From positions 29,797 to 93,796 of the forward strand of contig DGTR01000020.1 of NCBI GenBank assembly GCA_002394395.1: 64,000 nucleotides of DNA, in the 5' to 3' direction. Both the position numbers and the translations under genes were made by a program. The DNA comes from Bacteroidales bacterium UBA4331. GTDB taxonomy: Bacteria > Bacteroidota > Bacteroidia > Bacteroidales > Paludibacteraceae. A model generated the notes under the pieces. The model had not been told where the DNA came from and did not search any database. It saw only the letters and a list, made by a program, of their open reading frames with translations. This document shows positions 43,401 through 52,110 of this stretch, piece by piece. Within the stretch, counting starts at the first letter, position 1, and each line of letters starts with the position of its first letter.

Positions 43401-45344
43401 ATGAGAACCCGACTGCAAGCATTTTGGAACCACCCTTGTACCGTAGTGGCATGGAACATAGCATTAGTGATGATGCTGTACACCATCCTGCGCCTTTCTT
43501 GCTACTACATGGACCGGAGTATTTTTCCCAATATCGATACGCAACATCTAATAGAGATCTTAATAGGCGGTACGCGGTTTGACCTGACGGCGATCCTGTA
43601 CCTCAGCTCACTGTATATCATCGGTTCGCTACTGCCCTTCCCCGCTACTTGGCGTGAGAACAAGGTCTATCAGAAAGTGTTGGTATGGCTTTATTGGGTT
43701 CCTAATGCAGTCGGCTTGATTATTAATGCCGCAGACAACGTCTATATCCGTTTCTCAGACCGCCGCGCTACCTGCGCTTCCTTCACGGAGTTTTCGAACG
43801 AAAATAACCTTGGTATCATCCTGGTTAACGGTATTGTCGAATACTGGCACGTCACTTTGCTGGGTCTCGCCGTTCTCTTTGCGTTCTTCTATGGTACCCG
43901 CAGGACGTTCTCTCTGCCACGCATGAAGCCGTCTATCTATTATCCTACAGAAGTGGTCATCTTCGTACTTTCTGTTTATTTCTCAATCATCGGTATCCGC
44001 GGTGGTTTTGGCGCGTACACCCGTCCTATCACGCTGAGTAACGCGTTGCAGTACACCAACGCACCGAGGGAGAGTGCGTTGGTGCTGAATACGCCTTTTT
44101 CGCTCATGAAGACGATTGAGAGTTCCCCGTACGTAGAGAAGAACTATTTTCCTGCCGACGAAGTGGAGGCGCACATGAGCCCGATCCATCCGGCGGAGAG
44201 CGATAAGATGCGGATGGACAACGTGGTAGTGATCATCTGGGAGTCATGCAGCAAAGAGTACATCGGATTCTTCAACAAAGATATACCGGGTTATGAGGGA
44301 TACACGCCGTTCTTGGACAGCCTGTTAGGGCAGAGCGTGACGTTCCGCTACTCCTACGCTTCGGGGCGTAAGAGCGTTGATGCGATGCCTTCAGTACTAT
44401 CGTCGATCCCGATGCTGATAGAACCTTATACCCTAAGCCCCTACTCGACCAATGAGGTATCGTCCATCGCTGAGCGCTTAGGCAAGAAAGGTTATACCAC
44501 GGCATTCTTCCACGGTGCGCCCAATGGCAGCATGGGTTTTCAGGCCTACGCCCGTTCAGCAGGTTTTGGTGCCTATTACGGCATGACGGAGTTTAACGAC
44601 GAGACGCAGTACGACGGTACGTGGGCTATCTGGGACGAACCTTTCCTGCAATATTATGCCAATACGATGAGCACGATGAAAGAGCCGTTCATGACGGCGG
44701 TCTTCACCGCTTCGAGCCATCATCCGTTCAAAGTGCCAGCGCAGTATAAAGATACCTTTCCGAAAGGAAGCCTGCCTATTCATGAGCCTTTGGGATACAC
44801 TGATCATGCCTTGCGGCGGTTCTTTGAAAACGTTAGCCGGCAGCCTTGGTTCGACCACACGCTGTTTGTCATCATGGCGGATCATACGAACCAGCTGAGT
44901 CTGCCGGAATATACCAACTCACGTGGGCTATATGAGATACCTATTGCTTTCTATCACCCGCACTTGACACCGGAACTTAGTGAACAAGTCGTCAGCCAGA
45001 CCGACATCATGCCGTCCGTGATGGGATGGTTAGGATACGACGAACCATATTTCTCCTTCGGCGAGAATGCACTGACCAAAGAGAAGGAGCATCCTTATGC
45101 GGTATGTTACAATGCGCCTGTCTATCAGATCTTCTCGGATAGTTTGTTGCTGCAGTTCGATGGAGAGCAGGTGACCGGTGTCTTTGACTATCGCAGCGAC
45201 CGGTACATGAAGGACAACATTGCAAAGACGATAGCGCCCGAGCGGATAGCGCCAATGGCGGACTACCTGAAGGCTTTTATCCAGCAATATATCCACCGTA
45301 TGGTGAAAAATGAATTAACCGTTCGCGAAGAGGAAAATAAATAA
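43401..45344 (+). CDS. LTA synthase family protein (sulfatase-type membrane phosphotransferase), first copy
   Basis: 647 aa. About five N-terminal membrane helices (residues 15-200) and a periplasmic alkaline-phosphatase-superfamily domain. Seen motifs: N-V-V-V-I-I-W-E-S near 274, Y-A-S-G-R-K-S-V-D-A-M-P-S near 320, and I-M-A-D-H-T-N-Q near 490. Family members move phosphoglycerol or phosphoethanolamine groups from lipids to cell-surface glycans. In a Gram-negative the acceptor is probably LPS or capsule; this is inference. It starts 8 nt after lptB and shares 1 nt with the Kelch lipoprotein gene. A second family member lies at 55627-57591. Confidence 0.88.
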   Translation: MRTRLQAFWNHPCTVVAWNIALVMMLYTILRLSCYYMDRSIFPNIDTQHLIEILIGGTRFDLTAILYLSSLYIIGSLLPFPATWRENKVYQKVLVWLYWVPNAVGLIINAADNVYIRFSDRRATCASFTEFSNENNLGIILVNGIVEYWHVTLLGLAVLFAFFYGTRRTFSLPRMKPSIYYPTEVVIFVLSVYFSIIGIRGGFGAYTRPITLSNALQYTNAPRESALVLNTPFSLMKTIESSPYVEKNYFPADEVEAHMSPIHPAESDKMRMDNVVVIIWESCSKEYIGFFNKDIPGYEGYTPFLDSLLGQSVTFRYSYASGRKSVDAMPSVLSSIPMLIEPYTLSPYSTNEVSSIAERLGKKGYTTAFFHGAPNGSMGFQAYARSAGFGAYYGMTEFNDETQYDGTWAIWDEPFLQYYANTMSTMKEPFMTAVFTASSHHPFKVPAQYKDTFPKGSLPIHEPLGYTDHALRRFFENVSRQPWFDHTLFVIMADHTNQLSLPEYTNSRGLYEIPIAFYHPHLTPELSEQVVSQTDIMPSVMGWLGYDEPYFSFGENALTKEKEHPYAVCYNAPVYQIFSDSLLLQFDGEQVTGVFDYRSDRYMKDNIAKTIAPERIAPMADYLKAFIQQYIHRMVKNELTVREEENK

Positions 45345-46315
45345 TGCGTCAAACCCTCTACATAGTTTTATGCCTGTTTTTAGCGGCATGCAGCGCAGAA
45401 CAACCGGAGATAGCGCTGAAGGTGCACGAATGTGCAAAGATGCCTTCTCCGCGTGCCACCTCTGTCGCTTGTTCGATGGGAGGCAAAGGATATATCTTCG
45501 GCGGACGGGCTCAGAACGGCGGGTACCTCAATGACCTATGGGAATATACCCCGGAGACGGATAGTTGGAAGCAGATAACTTCTTTCCCGGGTCAGGCAAG
45601 GGTCAGCGCAGCGATGATCGCTTACAACGGCGCCATATATGTAGGAATGGGATTCGGGAAAGGGCAGATTTATACCGACAGCTGTTACCTGAACGATTGG
45701 TGGCGATGGAACCCGGAATTGAATACATGGGATAGTCTGGCATCTTATCCTCAAGAAACGACAGTCTCGCCGACTTTGTATGTCGTAGGCAGCCGGATAT
45801 ATGCCATCTATGGAACCTCCGGCTGTTTCACCCGTGAAATCAATTATTACGACACAGAGAGCGACAGTTGGCATACTATCAAAGATAACTACCGCCGCGC
45901 CTTATCCGGATTCGGAGGCGTCGGTGCACAATGTGAAGGGGAGACTTTCTACGGGCTTGGCAACAATACTTCCAACTTGAGCCAATGGTATAAGATGGAT
46001 TTAGAGAGCGATCAATGGACGCGCTTGAAGAGTGCTCCGGGCAAAGGGCGCACGTTCAGCGCCTGCGCTGCCTCCGAGCATCATATCTATATCTTCGGCG
46101 GACGCTATTTCGGGGGAGAGTTGACGGGGGGAGAGGTCTTCTCACAGATTCTAAGATACACTCCCGCTTCCGACCGATGGATATATGCCGGAGATATGCC
46201 CTGTGGCAGAGGGGAGAACCAGATTGCCTTCGGGATAGGAAACAAGATCTATTTCGGTTTGGGCGAAAACGAAAACCGTGTACTGATAGATAAACTCTAT
46301 TGCATTGAAGAATAA
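45344..46315 (+). CDS. Kelch-repeat lipoprotein
   Basis: 323 aa. Lipoprotein signal with lipobox L-A-A-C (C16). The rest shows Kelch repeats (G-K-G-Y-I-F-G-G-R near 45, then G-A-I-Y-V-G-M-G, H-H-I-Y-I-F-G-G-R, N-K-I-Y-F-G-L-G, with W-E-Y-T-P-E-T-D-S-W units), predicting a beta-propeller on the periplasmic or outer face of the outer membrane. It overlaps Wzi by 11 nt. Kelch propellers bind proteins or sugars; a link to capsule or LPS assembly follows only from context. Confidence 0.85.
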   Translation: MRQTLYIVLCLFLAACSAEQPEIALKVHECAKMPSPRATSVACSMGGKGYIFGGRAQNGGYLNDLWEYTPETDSWKQITSFPGQARVSAAMIAYNGAIYVGMGFGKGQIYTDSCYLNDWWRWNPELNTWDSLASYPQETTVSPTLYVVGSRIYAIYGTSGCFTREINYYDTESDSWHTIKDNYRRALSGFGGVGAQCEGETFYGLGNNTSNLSQWYKMDLESDQWTRLKSAPGKGRTFSACAASEHHIYIFGGRYFGGELTGGEVFSQILRYTPASDRWIYAGDMPCGRGENQIAFGIGNKIYFGLGENENRVLIDKLYCIEE

Positions 46316-47738
46316 GATAGGTATCATAGTATGGCTGCTTTGCTGCGCTCTCAGCGCGCAAGCATGGGAGTGGTGGCCGTTACCGATGGCGGAGCCTGAC
46401 ACGTGCAAGGATCAACTCCTGTACGTTGGCGGAGTGAACGCTGTCAGTTCGAGCGGTGAGAGTGCTCCTACATGGCTGCAGGCGAACCGTCATGGTGCGA
46501 TCTCTTCATTGCCGCATAGCGGAAATCTATGGTTAGGTATAGCCAAACCCGCTACACGACCTAACCGCTGGTTCGACTATGACGGAGCGGTGATCCTCAA
46601 CGGCCGGATAGCCGGTCCGCAGAGTTCGGCCAAACCGTATAAGATAGAAGGAACCGGTTTCTTCGAAGAGTTGTATGCGCACGTGCGCTTGTACATTGTG
46701 GATATAACCGCCGGCATCAAACCGATGTACATGGGGTCGGGAGATGAAGAACTGAGTAGCGGAAGTCTGCTCATCTCCAACAACGCGCACCCAGTTCCAC
46801 GTATTAGTATAGGTATCGACCGATGGACCGCGTTCCCGGGACTTTACGGGTACGTAGAGATTAAAGGCGGCTTGACTCACGGATGGCTGACGGATAATAA
46901 TCCTTCGGTAAAGAAGACACTCTTGCATCATAAATATATCGGCGGCCGCATAGGCGGCAAGCTGCCGGTAAATATCAGCTATGAGTTTCACCACGCGGCG
47001 CAATGGGGCGGTGTATCGACGTTGTTAGGCGATTTAGGAAATGACTTTCGGAGTTTTAAGCATGTATTCTTTGCACAAGGCGGTGGCAGTTCTGAAAACG
47101 AGAACCTCAACGCCCAGGGCAACCATCTGCTGAGCCAGACCCTTGGCGTGACCGTCAAAGGTAAGGGATGGATAGTCGATGCCTATTGGCAGGACGTTCA
47201 AGAGGATGGTCGCCCGCGTTTCATCGGCACAGGTCAGAACAAAAAAGACGGTCTATGGGGTATCAGCGTACGGCAAAGCCGGTGGCCGTTCATCAACGGT
47301 TTTACCTTCGAGGTACTGCAAACGACCGATCAGTCCGGGCCCTGGCACGACCGGGATGGAATGGTTTTCGGAGGCAATGACAGTTATTACAATAATAGCA
47401 TCTATACCCAGGGATGGACTTATTTCGGTCGCACAATCGGTTCTCCGCTGATGCGTCCGGACAACAGCCGCGTATGGGCGTACCATGCCGGTATCAAAGG
47501 AGATGTATATGGTTTTCGGTACCGTGCGTTATGCACCTATGTCGATAACTACGGCACATATAATACTCCCCTCAGAAACCATAACACCGCGGTGCTGTTA
47601 GAAGTAACCAAACAGGTGCCGCACGCATGGGGATTAGAGTTCGGCATCGCCCTCGCCGGCGATTTCGGAAGCCAGTATGGCAACCGGTTCGGCGGACAAA
47701 TCACCATCCGTAAACAAGGAATCATTAAAAATTGGTAA
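46305..47738 (+). CDS. Capsule assembly protein Wzi family
   Basis: 477 aa outer-membrane beta-barrel. Start is TTG at 46305, needed for the signal peptide (M-K-N-K-I-G-I-I-V-W-L-L-C-C-A-L-S-A-Q-A). The Wzi-family region includes P-T-W-L-Q-A-N-R-H-G near 50 and A-H-V-R-L-Y near 115. In Enterobacteria Wzi binds group 1 capsule to the cell surface; Bacteroidota members have a probable similar role. Translationally coupled to the Kelch lipoprotein; DUF4254 follows 3 nt later. Confidence 0.88.
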   Translation: MKNKIGIIVWLLCCALSAQAWEWWPLPMAEPDTCKDQLLYVGGVNAVSSSGESAPTWLQANRHGAISSLPHSGNLWLGIAKPATRPNRWFDYDGAVILNGRIAGPQSSAKPYKIEGTGFFEELYAHVRLYIVDITAGIKPMYMGSGDEELSSGSLLISNNAHPVPRISIGIDRWTAFPGLYGYVEIKGGLTHGWLTDNNPSVKKTLLHHKYIGGRIGGKLPVNISYEFHHAAQWGGVSTLLGDLGNDFRSFKHVFFAQGGGSSENENLNAQGNHLLSQTLGVTVKGKGWIVDAYWQDVQEDGRPRFIGTGQNKKDGLWGISVRQSRWPFINGFTFEVLQTTDQSGPWHDRDGMVFGGNDSYYNNSIYTQGWTYFGRTIGSPLMRPDNSRVWAYHAGIKGDVYGFRYRALCTYVDNYGTYNTPLRNHNTAVLLEVTKQVPHAWGLEFGIALAGDFGSQYGNRFGGQITIRKQGIIKNW

Positions 47739-47741
47739 TAT

Positions 47742-48347
47742 ATGAATTTTGTAGAAACAAGCAATCTAATTTTTGCACAAGCAGTCAAGGACTATCATCG
47801 TACGGACGATGTTGATGCGCCTATTCACAACCCTTACCAAGCCGGTACAATTGAGTACGACCTGTATCTCAAGAACTGGATCGATACTGTTCAATGGCAT
47901 TTGGAGGATATCATCCGTGACCCGAATATCGACCCGGTGGCAGCATTGGCGCTCAAACGCCGAATCGATCACAGCAACCAGGACCGTACGGACTTGGTAG
48001 AACGAATCGACAGCTATTTCTGGGAGCTTTTCCACGACGTGAAGCCGCAGCCGAATGCGAAGATCAACACCGAGAGTCCGGCATGGGCGATTGACCGACT
48101 GAGTATTCTGCATGTCAAGTTATGGCATATGCAGGAACAAGTGGACCGCGCGGACGTCAGTGCTACGCAACACGAACAGTGCGTATCGAAGATGGCGGTA
48201 CTCAAGGAACAGCTATCCGACATGACGACCTCTATCAGCCAGCTGTTAGCGGACTATCAAGCCGGCGTACGCATCATGAAGGTCTATCGCCAGATGAAGA
48301 TGTACAACGATCCGAACCTCAACCCGGTGCTGTACGGGAAGAAATAG
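47742..48347 (+). CDS. DUF4254 protein
   Basis: 201 aa, all-helical, no signal peptide. Matches the Bacteroidota DUF4254 family (N-P-Y-x-x-x-T-I-E-Y-D-L-Y-L-K-N-W-I-D near 30-47; S-P-A-W-A-I-D-R-L-S-I-L-H-x-K near 105). Members are typically found next to a heptosyltransferase-like GT9 gene, as here (8 nt downstream). No biochemical role is known; a helper function in LPS glycan synthesis is inference. Confidence 0.9.
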   Translation: MNFVETSNLIFAQAVKDYHRTDDVDAPIHNPYQAGTIEYDLYLKNWIDTVQWHLEDIIRDPNIDPVAALALKRRIDHSNQDRTDLVERIDSYFWELFHDVKPQPNAKINTESPAWAIDRLSILHVKLWHMQEQVDRADVSATQHEQCVSKMAVLKEQLSDMTTSISQLLADYQAGVRIMKVYRQMKMYNDPNLNPVLYGKK

Positions 48348-48354
48348 GCGAAAG

Positions 48355-49305
48355 GTGAAGAGAGTCTTAGTCATACGGTTTTCTGCTTTAGGCGACGTAG
48401 CGATGCTTGCGCCTATCGTTCGTGCCGCCGCGGAGCAAGCGCCCGAGACGGAGTTCACGATGCTCTCGCAACAACGGTTTGCAGACCTCTTTGCCGACAT
48501 GCCGGCGAATGTGCTTTTCCACGGCGTGGATCTCAAGAAGGAGTCGCTGCCGGAGATCATCAGCAGTTTGGGGGCTTTTGAGTACGTAGCAGACATGCAT
48601 GATGTCATCCGGTCGGTAGTAATCCGGAACGCGATGCGTCTCAAGGGGGCGCAGGTGGTGCGTATAGACAAAGGACGAAGGGACAAATGGCTCCTCACGC
48701 ACGGCAGGATACACGAGCCTCTCAAGCGTACGACAGACCGGTATTGTGAGGTGTTTGAAAAAATCGGGATCACGAAAGACCCACAAATGCCCCACGAGAT
48801 ACCTACGAAAGTGGCACGTTCGGGAATCGGCATCGCGCCTTTCGCAGCACACGAGGGTAAGATCTACCCTATCGAACGGATGGAGCGTGTTGTAGAGTTA
48901 CTCAGCCGAAAAGGCGAACACATTGTACTTTTCGGCGGTGGTAAGAGAGAGCAAGATATCCTGAATCGTTGGGCAGAGCGATACGCGAATGTGGAATCTC
49001 TCGCCGGTCGGAAGACGATGCGCGAGGAGTTGGAGATCATGCGCGATCTGCGCGTCATGCTGACCATGGATAGCGGAAACATGCATTTGGCTTCTCTTGT
49101 CGGCACACGAGTTATCTCTATCTGGGGAGCTACGCATCCATACGCCGGCTTCCTGGGATACGGGCAAAGCGAGCAGGATTGTATCCAACGCAAGCTGCCT
49201 TGCCGCCCATGCTCCATCTATGGCAACAAACCGTGTCAGTTCGGTGACTACCGGTGCATGGATATAGCGCCGGAAGAAATCGTGGGGAGATTAATGAGTG
49301 AATGA
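48355..49305 (+). CDS. Glycosyltransferase family 9 (heptosyltransferase-like)
   Basis: 316 aa. N-terminal R-F-S-A-L-G-D-V-A-M-L-A-P and C-terminal M-D-S-G-N-M-H-L-A-S-L-V-G with W-G-A-T-H-P-Y-A-G are classic for GT9 ADP-heptose:LPS transferases. It probably adds a core sugar to LPS in the cytoplasm; the exact sugar is not readable. Start is GTG at 48355. The stop lies in a short repeat rich in GAATGA, which also carries the next start codon. Confidence 0.9.
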   Translation: MKRVLVIRFSALGDVAMLAPIVRAAAEQAPETEFTMLSQQRFADLFADMPANVLFHGVDLKKESLPEIISSLGAFEYVADMHDVIRSVVIRNAMRLKGAQVVRIDKGRRDKWLLTHGRIHEPLKRTTDRYCEVFEKIGITKDPQMPHEIPTKVARSGIGIAPFAAHEGKIYPIERMERVVELLSRKGEHIVLFGGGKREQDILNRWAERYANVESLAGRKTMREELEIMRDLRVMLTMDSGNMHLASLVGTRVISIWGATHPYAGFLGYGQSEQDCIQRKLPCRPCSIYGNKPCQFGDYRCMDIAPEEIVGRLMSE

Positions 49306-49317
49306 ATGAGTTAGTGA

Positions 49318-50286
49318 ATGAAGGGACTTCGGTACATATTCAATAGCGGAAAAAACTCTAAGTTCACGTATTATCTGCGAGGTTATGCTTCGGAGCTGGT
49401 GCCATCGTGTTACTGGCGGTCGCAGCGAGAGGGATTATTGGCGCAGATAGCGCAACGGGAGGATCGGGAGTATATCCGCAGCCGTATTGATTATTACTGT
49501 CCGATGAACGCGCCGCAGGTTCTGCCGGAAACATCCCCCACCATCGGCGAGCAACGGATCCCCAAGAAGCAAAAAGTCTATTATTTCGATAGCCGCGAAG
49601 TGACGCGTTATTTCGCCCCCTCGTTGCATTGGACATTGCTACCGGGCGATATCACGTATGTGCCGGGAGTGCCTTCGATTGTCAAGAGCCGCCCGCTGGC
49701 AAACGATGTGAGCAACAGTACGCTGCTGAAGATGGATAAGGTGCGGCATTTCATTTTCGTGGATGATCCGCTGCCATGGGAGGAGAAGAAACCAATAGCT
49801 ATCTTCCGAGGCAAAGCAGCCGGCAAACAGTCCCGTATGGATTTCATGCGGATGTATTTCGGTAGCACAATCTGCGACTGCGGCGATGTGAGTCGTCCGG
49901 GCACCGTACCGCCGGAATGGCAAACGGAGAAGAAGACGATTGGCGAACATCTGGAATACCGATATATCATGGCCTTAGAGGGCAATGATGTCGCCAGCAA
50001 CCTCAAGTGGGTCATGTCCAGCAACTCGATTGCCGTCATGCCTCGTCCTACATGCGAGACCTGGTTTATGGAAGGGACGCTTATTCCCAACTATCACTAT
50101 ATCGAGATTAAGCCGGATTTCAGCGACCTGAAGGAGCGGCTCGACTATTATAACCACCACCCTGAGGAGGCGAAGCAGATCCTCACCCACGCGCATGCGT
50201 ACGTGAACCAGTTCCGCGATAAGAAACGCGAGCAGCTGATCGCACTCGGGGTCATGGATAAATACCTGCATTTTGTAAACGCATGA
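49318..50286 (+). CDS. Glycosyltransferase family 90 (CAP10-like)
   Basis: 322 aa. CAP10/LPS-modifying family: K-P-I-A-I-F-R-G-K-A-A-G near 160, then Y-I-M-A-L-E-G-N-D-V-A-S-N-L-K-W and P-R-P-T-C-E-T-W-F-M-E-G near 220-250. Known relatives transfer xylose or glucose to glycans; in Bacteroidota gene clusters they are linked to LPS core. ATG 49318 sits within a GAATGA-type repeat. It overlaps the kinase gene by 4 nt. Confidence 0.88.
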   Translation: MKGLRYIFNSGKNSKFTYYLRGYASELVPSCYWRSQREGLLAQIAQREDREYIRSRIDYYCPMNAPQVLPETSPTIGEQRIPKKQKVYYFDSREVTRYFAPSLHWTLLPGDITYVPGVPSIVKSRPLANDVSNSTLLKMDKVRHFIFVDDPLPWEEKKPIAIFRGKAAGKQSRMDFMRMYFGSTICDCGDVSRPGTVPPEWQTEKKTIGEHLEYRYIMALEGNDVASNLKWVMSSNSIAVMPRPTCETWFMEGTLIPNYHYIEIKPDFSDLKERLDYYNHHPEEAKQILTHAHAYVNQFRDKKREQLIALGVMDKYLHFVNA

Positions 50287-51002
50287 AGATCCTCATCAAT
50301 CCGACATATGAATCCTTGCGTCCATGGATAGAGTCGCTGCCTGAGACGTTTGCGCAGCAAGGCGAGGTCATTTATGACGCCCGCAACCAGATTCGTATCA
50401 TCCTGGCGCCTAACGGCAAAGAGATGTGCGTCAAACGTTTCCATGCACCTCGTTTTCTAAACCGTTTCGTCTATTCATTCTGGCGGATGCCGAAAGCCAT
50501 CCGGGCCTTTCACAATGCCTTGCGACTAAAACTTGCCGGTATCGGAACGCCGGAACCGGTCGCTTTCCTGCTAACGAAACGGTTCGGTTTATTAGGCGAG
50601 TCATACTTAGTAAGTCGCAAGAGCTCCTTGACGCGCAATTTCTATGAGTTCCGTCATCATCCTCTGGCGGGTAACGAAGATATCGTGCGCGCCTTCGCCC
50701 GTTTCACGGCGCTAATGCACGAGAAAGGAATCTTGCACAAGGATTACTCGCCGGGGAATATTCTCTTTGACCGTCAAAAAGACGGCTCGGTAGCGTTTGA
50801 GATTGTGGATATCAACCGCATGGCCTTTGACCGACCTGTGGATTTAGACACGGCGTGCCGTAATTTCTGCCGGTTGTGGGGAAAGGAAGATTTCTTCCGT
50901 TTATTAGCAAAGGAATACGCAAAGGCGCGCGGTTTTGACGAAGCCGAATGCACGCGTCTGACCATCAAATACTGGAAACGTTTTTGGAGATTCAGAAAAT
51001 AA
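50283..51002 (+). CDS. LPS core kinase-like protein (Kdo/WaaP family)
   Basis: 239 aa with a protein-kinase-like fold. Predicted ATP lysine K51 (C-V-K-R-F), catalytic loop H-K-D-Y-S-P-G-N at 152-159, metal-binding D176 (D-I-N-R). Family members phosphorylate sugars of the LPS inner core. It overlaps the GT90 gene by 4 nt, and a GT4 gene follows after one base, which fits a core-assembly operon. Confidence 0.87.
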   Translation: MKILINPTYESLRPWIESLPETFAQQGEVIYDARNQIRIILAPNGKEMCVKRFHAPRFLNRFVYSFWRMPKAIRAFHNALRLKLAGIGTPEPVAFLLTKRFGLLGESYLVSRKSSLTRNFYEFRHHPLAGNEDIVRAFARFTALMHEKGILHKDYSPGNILFDRQKDGSVAFEIVDINRMAFDRPVDLDTACRNFCRLWGKEDFFRLLAKEYAKARGFDEAECTRLTIKYWKRFWRFRK

Positions 51003-51003
51003 G

Positions 51004-52110
51004 ATGACTATACTACAGTACATAGCGTCCCCCTTCTGGGGAGGAGGAGAGCAATATATCTTCGATCTCTCCATTGCCCTGCAAGCACAGTTCGACACCC
51101 GCACCGTGTTTGTCTGCCAGCCAGGAACACCGGCATCGATGATGGAGCGGTTGCAGCAGGTAGGCGCAGTCTATAGCTTACATCCCGCGACCAAGAACGG
51201 CAAGTTCTCCTATCGGGAGGCATTTCTTCTGGCGACCATCATGCACCGTGAGGAAGTTGATGTACTGCATGTGCATGATATGAAGGATTATTTCCTTTGC
51301 GCATACGCCAAACTCTTCTGCCGCCGCAAGATCCGTCTTGTCGCTACGCGGCATATCATAAGCGAAGCGAAGGACAAAGCGTCCTGGCGCTGGGTGTACC
51401 GGCGGATCGATGCAATGCTCTTCGTCTCACAAAAGGCTGCGGACGCCTTTTTGCGCAAGGAAGCGGTAAGGCGTGCTTTCCGGTCTGTATATGTAGTGCC
51501 GAATAGTATCCGTATCCCCAACGAGACGGCAGAGACTCCTTCGCTTCGGACGCAATTCGATATAGCCCCCTCGCTTCCGTTGGTGCTATACCACGGGCGT
51601 ATATGCCGGGAGAAAGGGATTATTCAGTTATTAGAGGCGTTAGCACCTTCCTTCAGCCGCAAATATGCCGTGGTGTTAGCCGGCGTTGTGGACGAAGAGG
51701 TACAGCCGGCCTTGGACGAACTGATGAATCATTCGCCGATGGCGGGATTTATCTATCCTATCGGGTTTAGACGGGATATCACTTCACTCATTGGGCAATG
51801 TCAATTAGGTGTTCTGCCTTCCATTGTACCGGAGGCAGGAGGTCCGCTGACGTTATTGGAACATCTGGCTTTAGGCTCCGCCGTCATTGCTTCGGACAAC
51901 GGCTCTCAGCCGGAATATGCAGAGAACGGCAAGGAAGCAGTGTTATTGCCACCGGAGGACTATCCGGCATGGGAGAAGGCGATCGAGGAACTAATCGGGG
52001 ATGAAGAGAAAGCGAAACGCATAGCTGCAAACGCCCGCAAGCGTTATCTCCGAGATTTCACGTACTCACAGTTTATTAAAAGGATATATGGAATATACAC
52101 GAATGCATAA
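51004..52110 (+). CDS. Glycosyltransferase family 4
   Basis: 368 aa, GT-B fold. N-terminal G-G-G-E-Q-Y near 14-19 and C-terminal G-R-I-C-R-E-K-G-I near 200 with P-S-I-V-P-E-A-G-G-P-L-T-L-L-E near 275 identify a retaining GT4 enzyme, probably adding an LPS/O-antigen sugar. The donor sugar is unknown. The stop overlaps the start of the ligase-like gene. Confidence 0.88.
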   Translation: MTILQYIASPFWGGGEQYIFDLSIALQAQFDTRTVFVCQPGTPASMMERLQQVGAVYSLHPATKNGKFSYREAFLLATIMHREEVDVLHVHDMKDYFLCAYAKLFCRRKIRLVATRHIISEAKDKASWRWVYRRIDAMLFVSQKAADAFLRKEAVRRAFRSVYVVPNSIRIPNETAETPSLRTQFDIAPSLPLVLYHGRICREKGIIQLLEALAPSFSRKYAVVLAGVVDEEVQPALDELMNHSPMAGFIYPIGFRRDITSLIGQCQLGVLPSIVPEAGGPLTLLEHLALGSAVIASDNGSQPEYAENGKEAVLLPPEDYPAWEKAIEELIGDEEKAKRIAANARKRYLRDFTYSQFIKRIYGIYTNA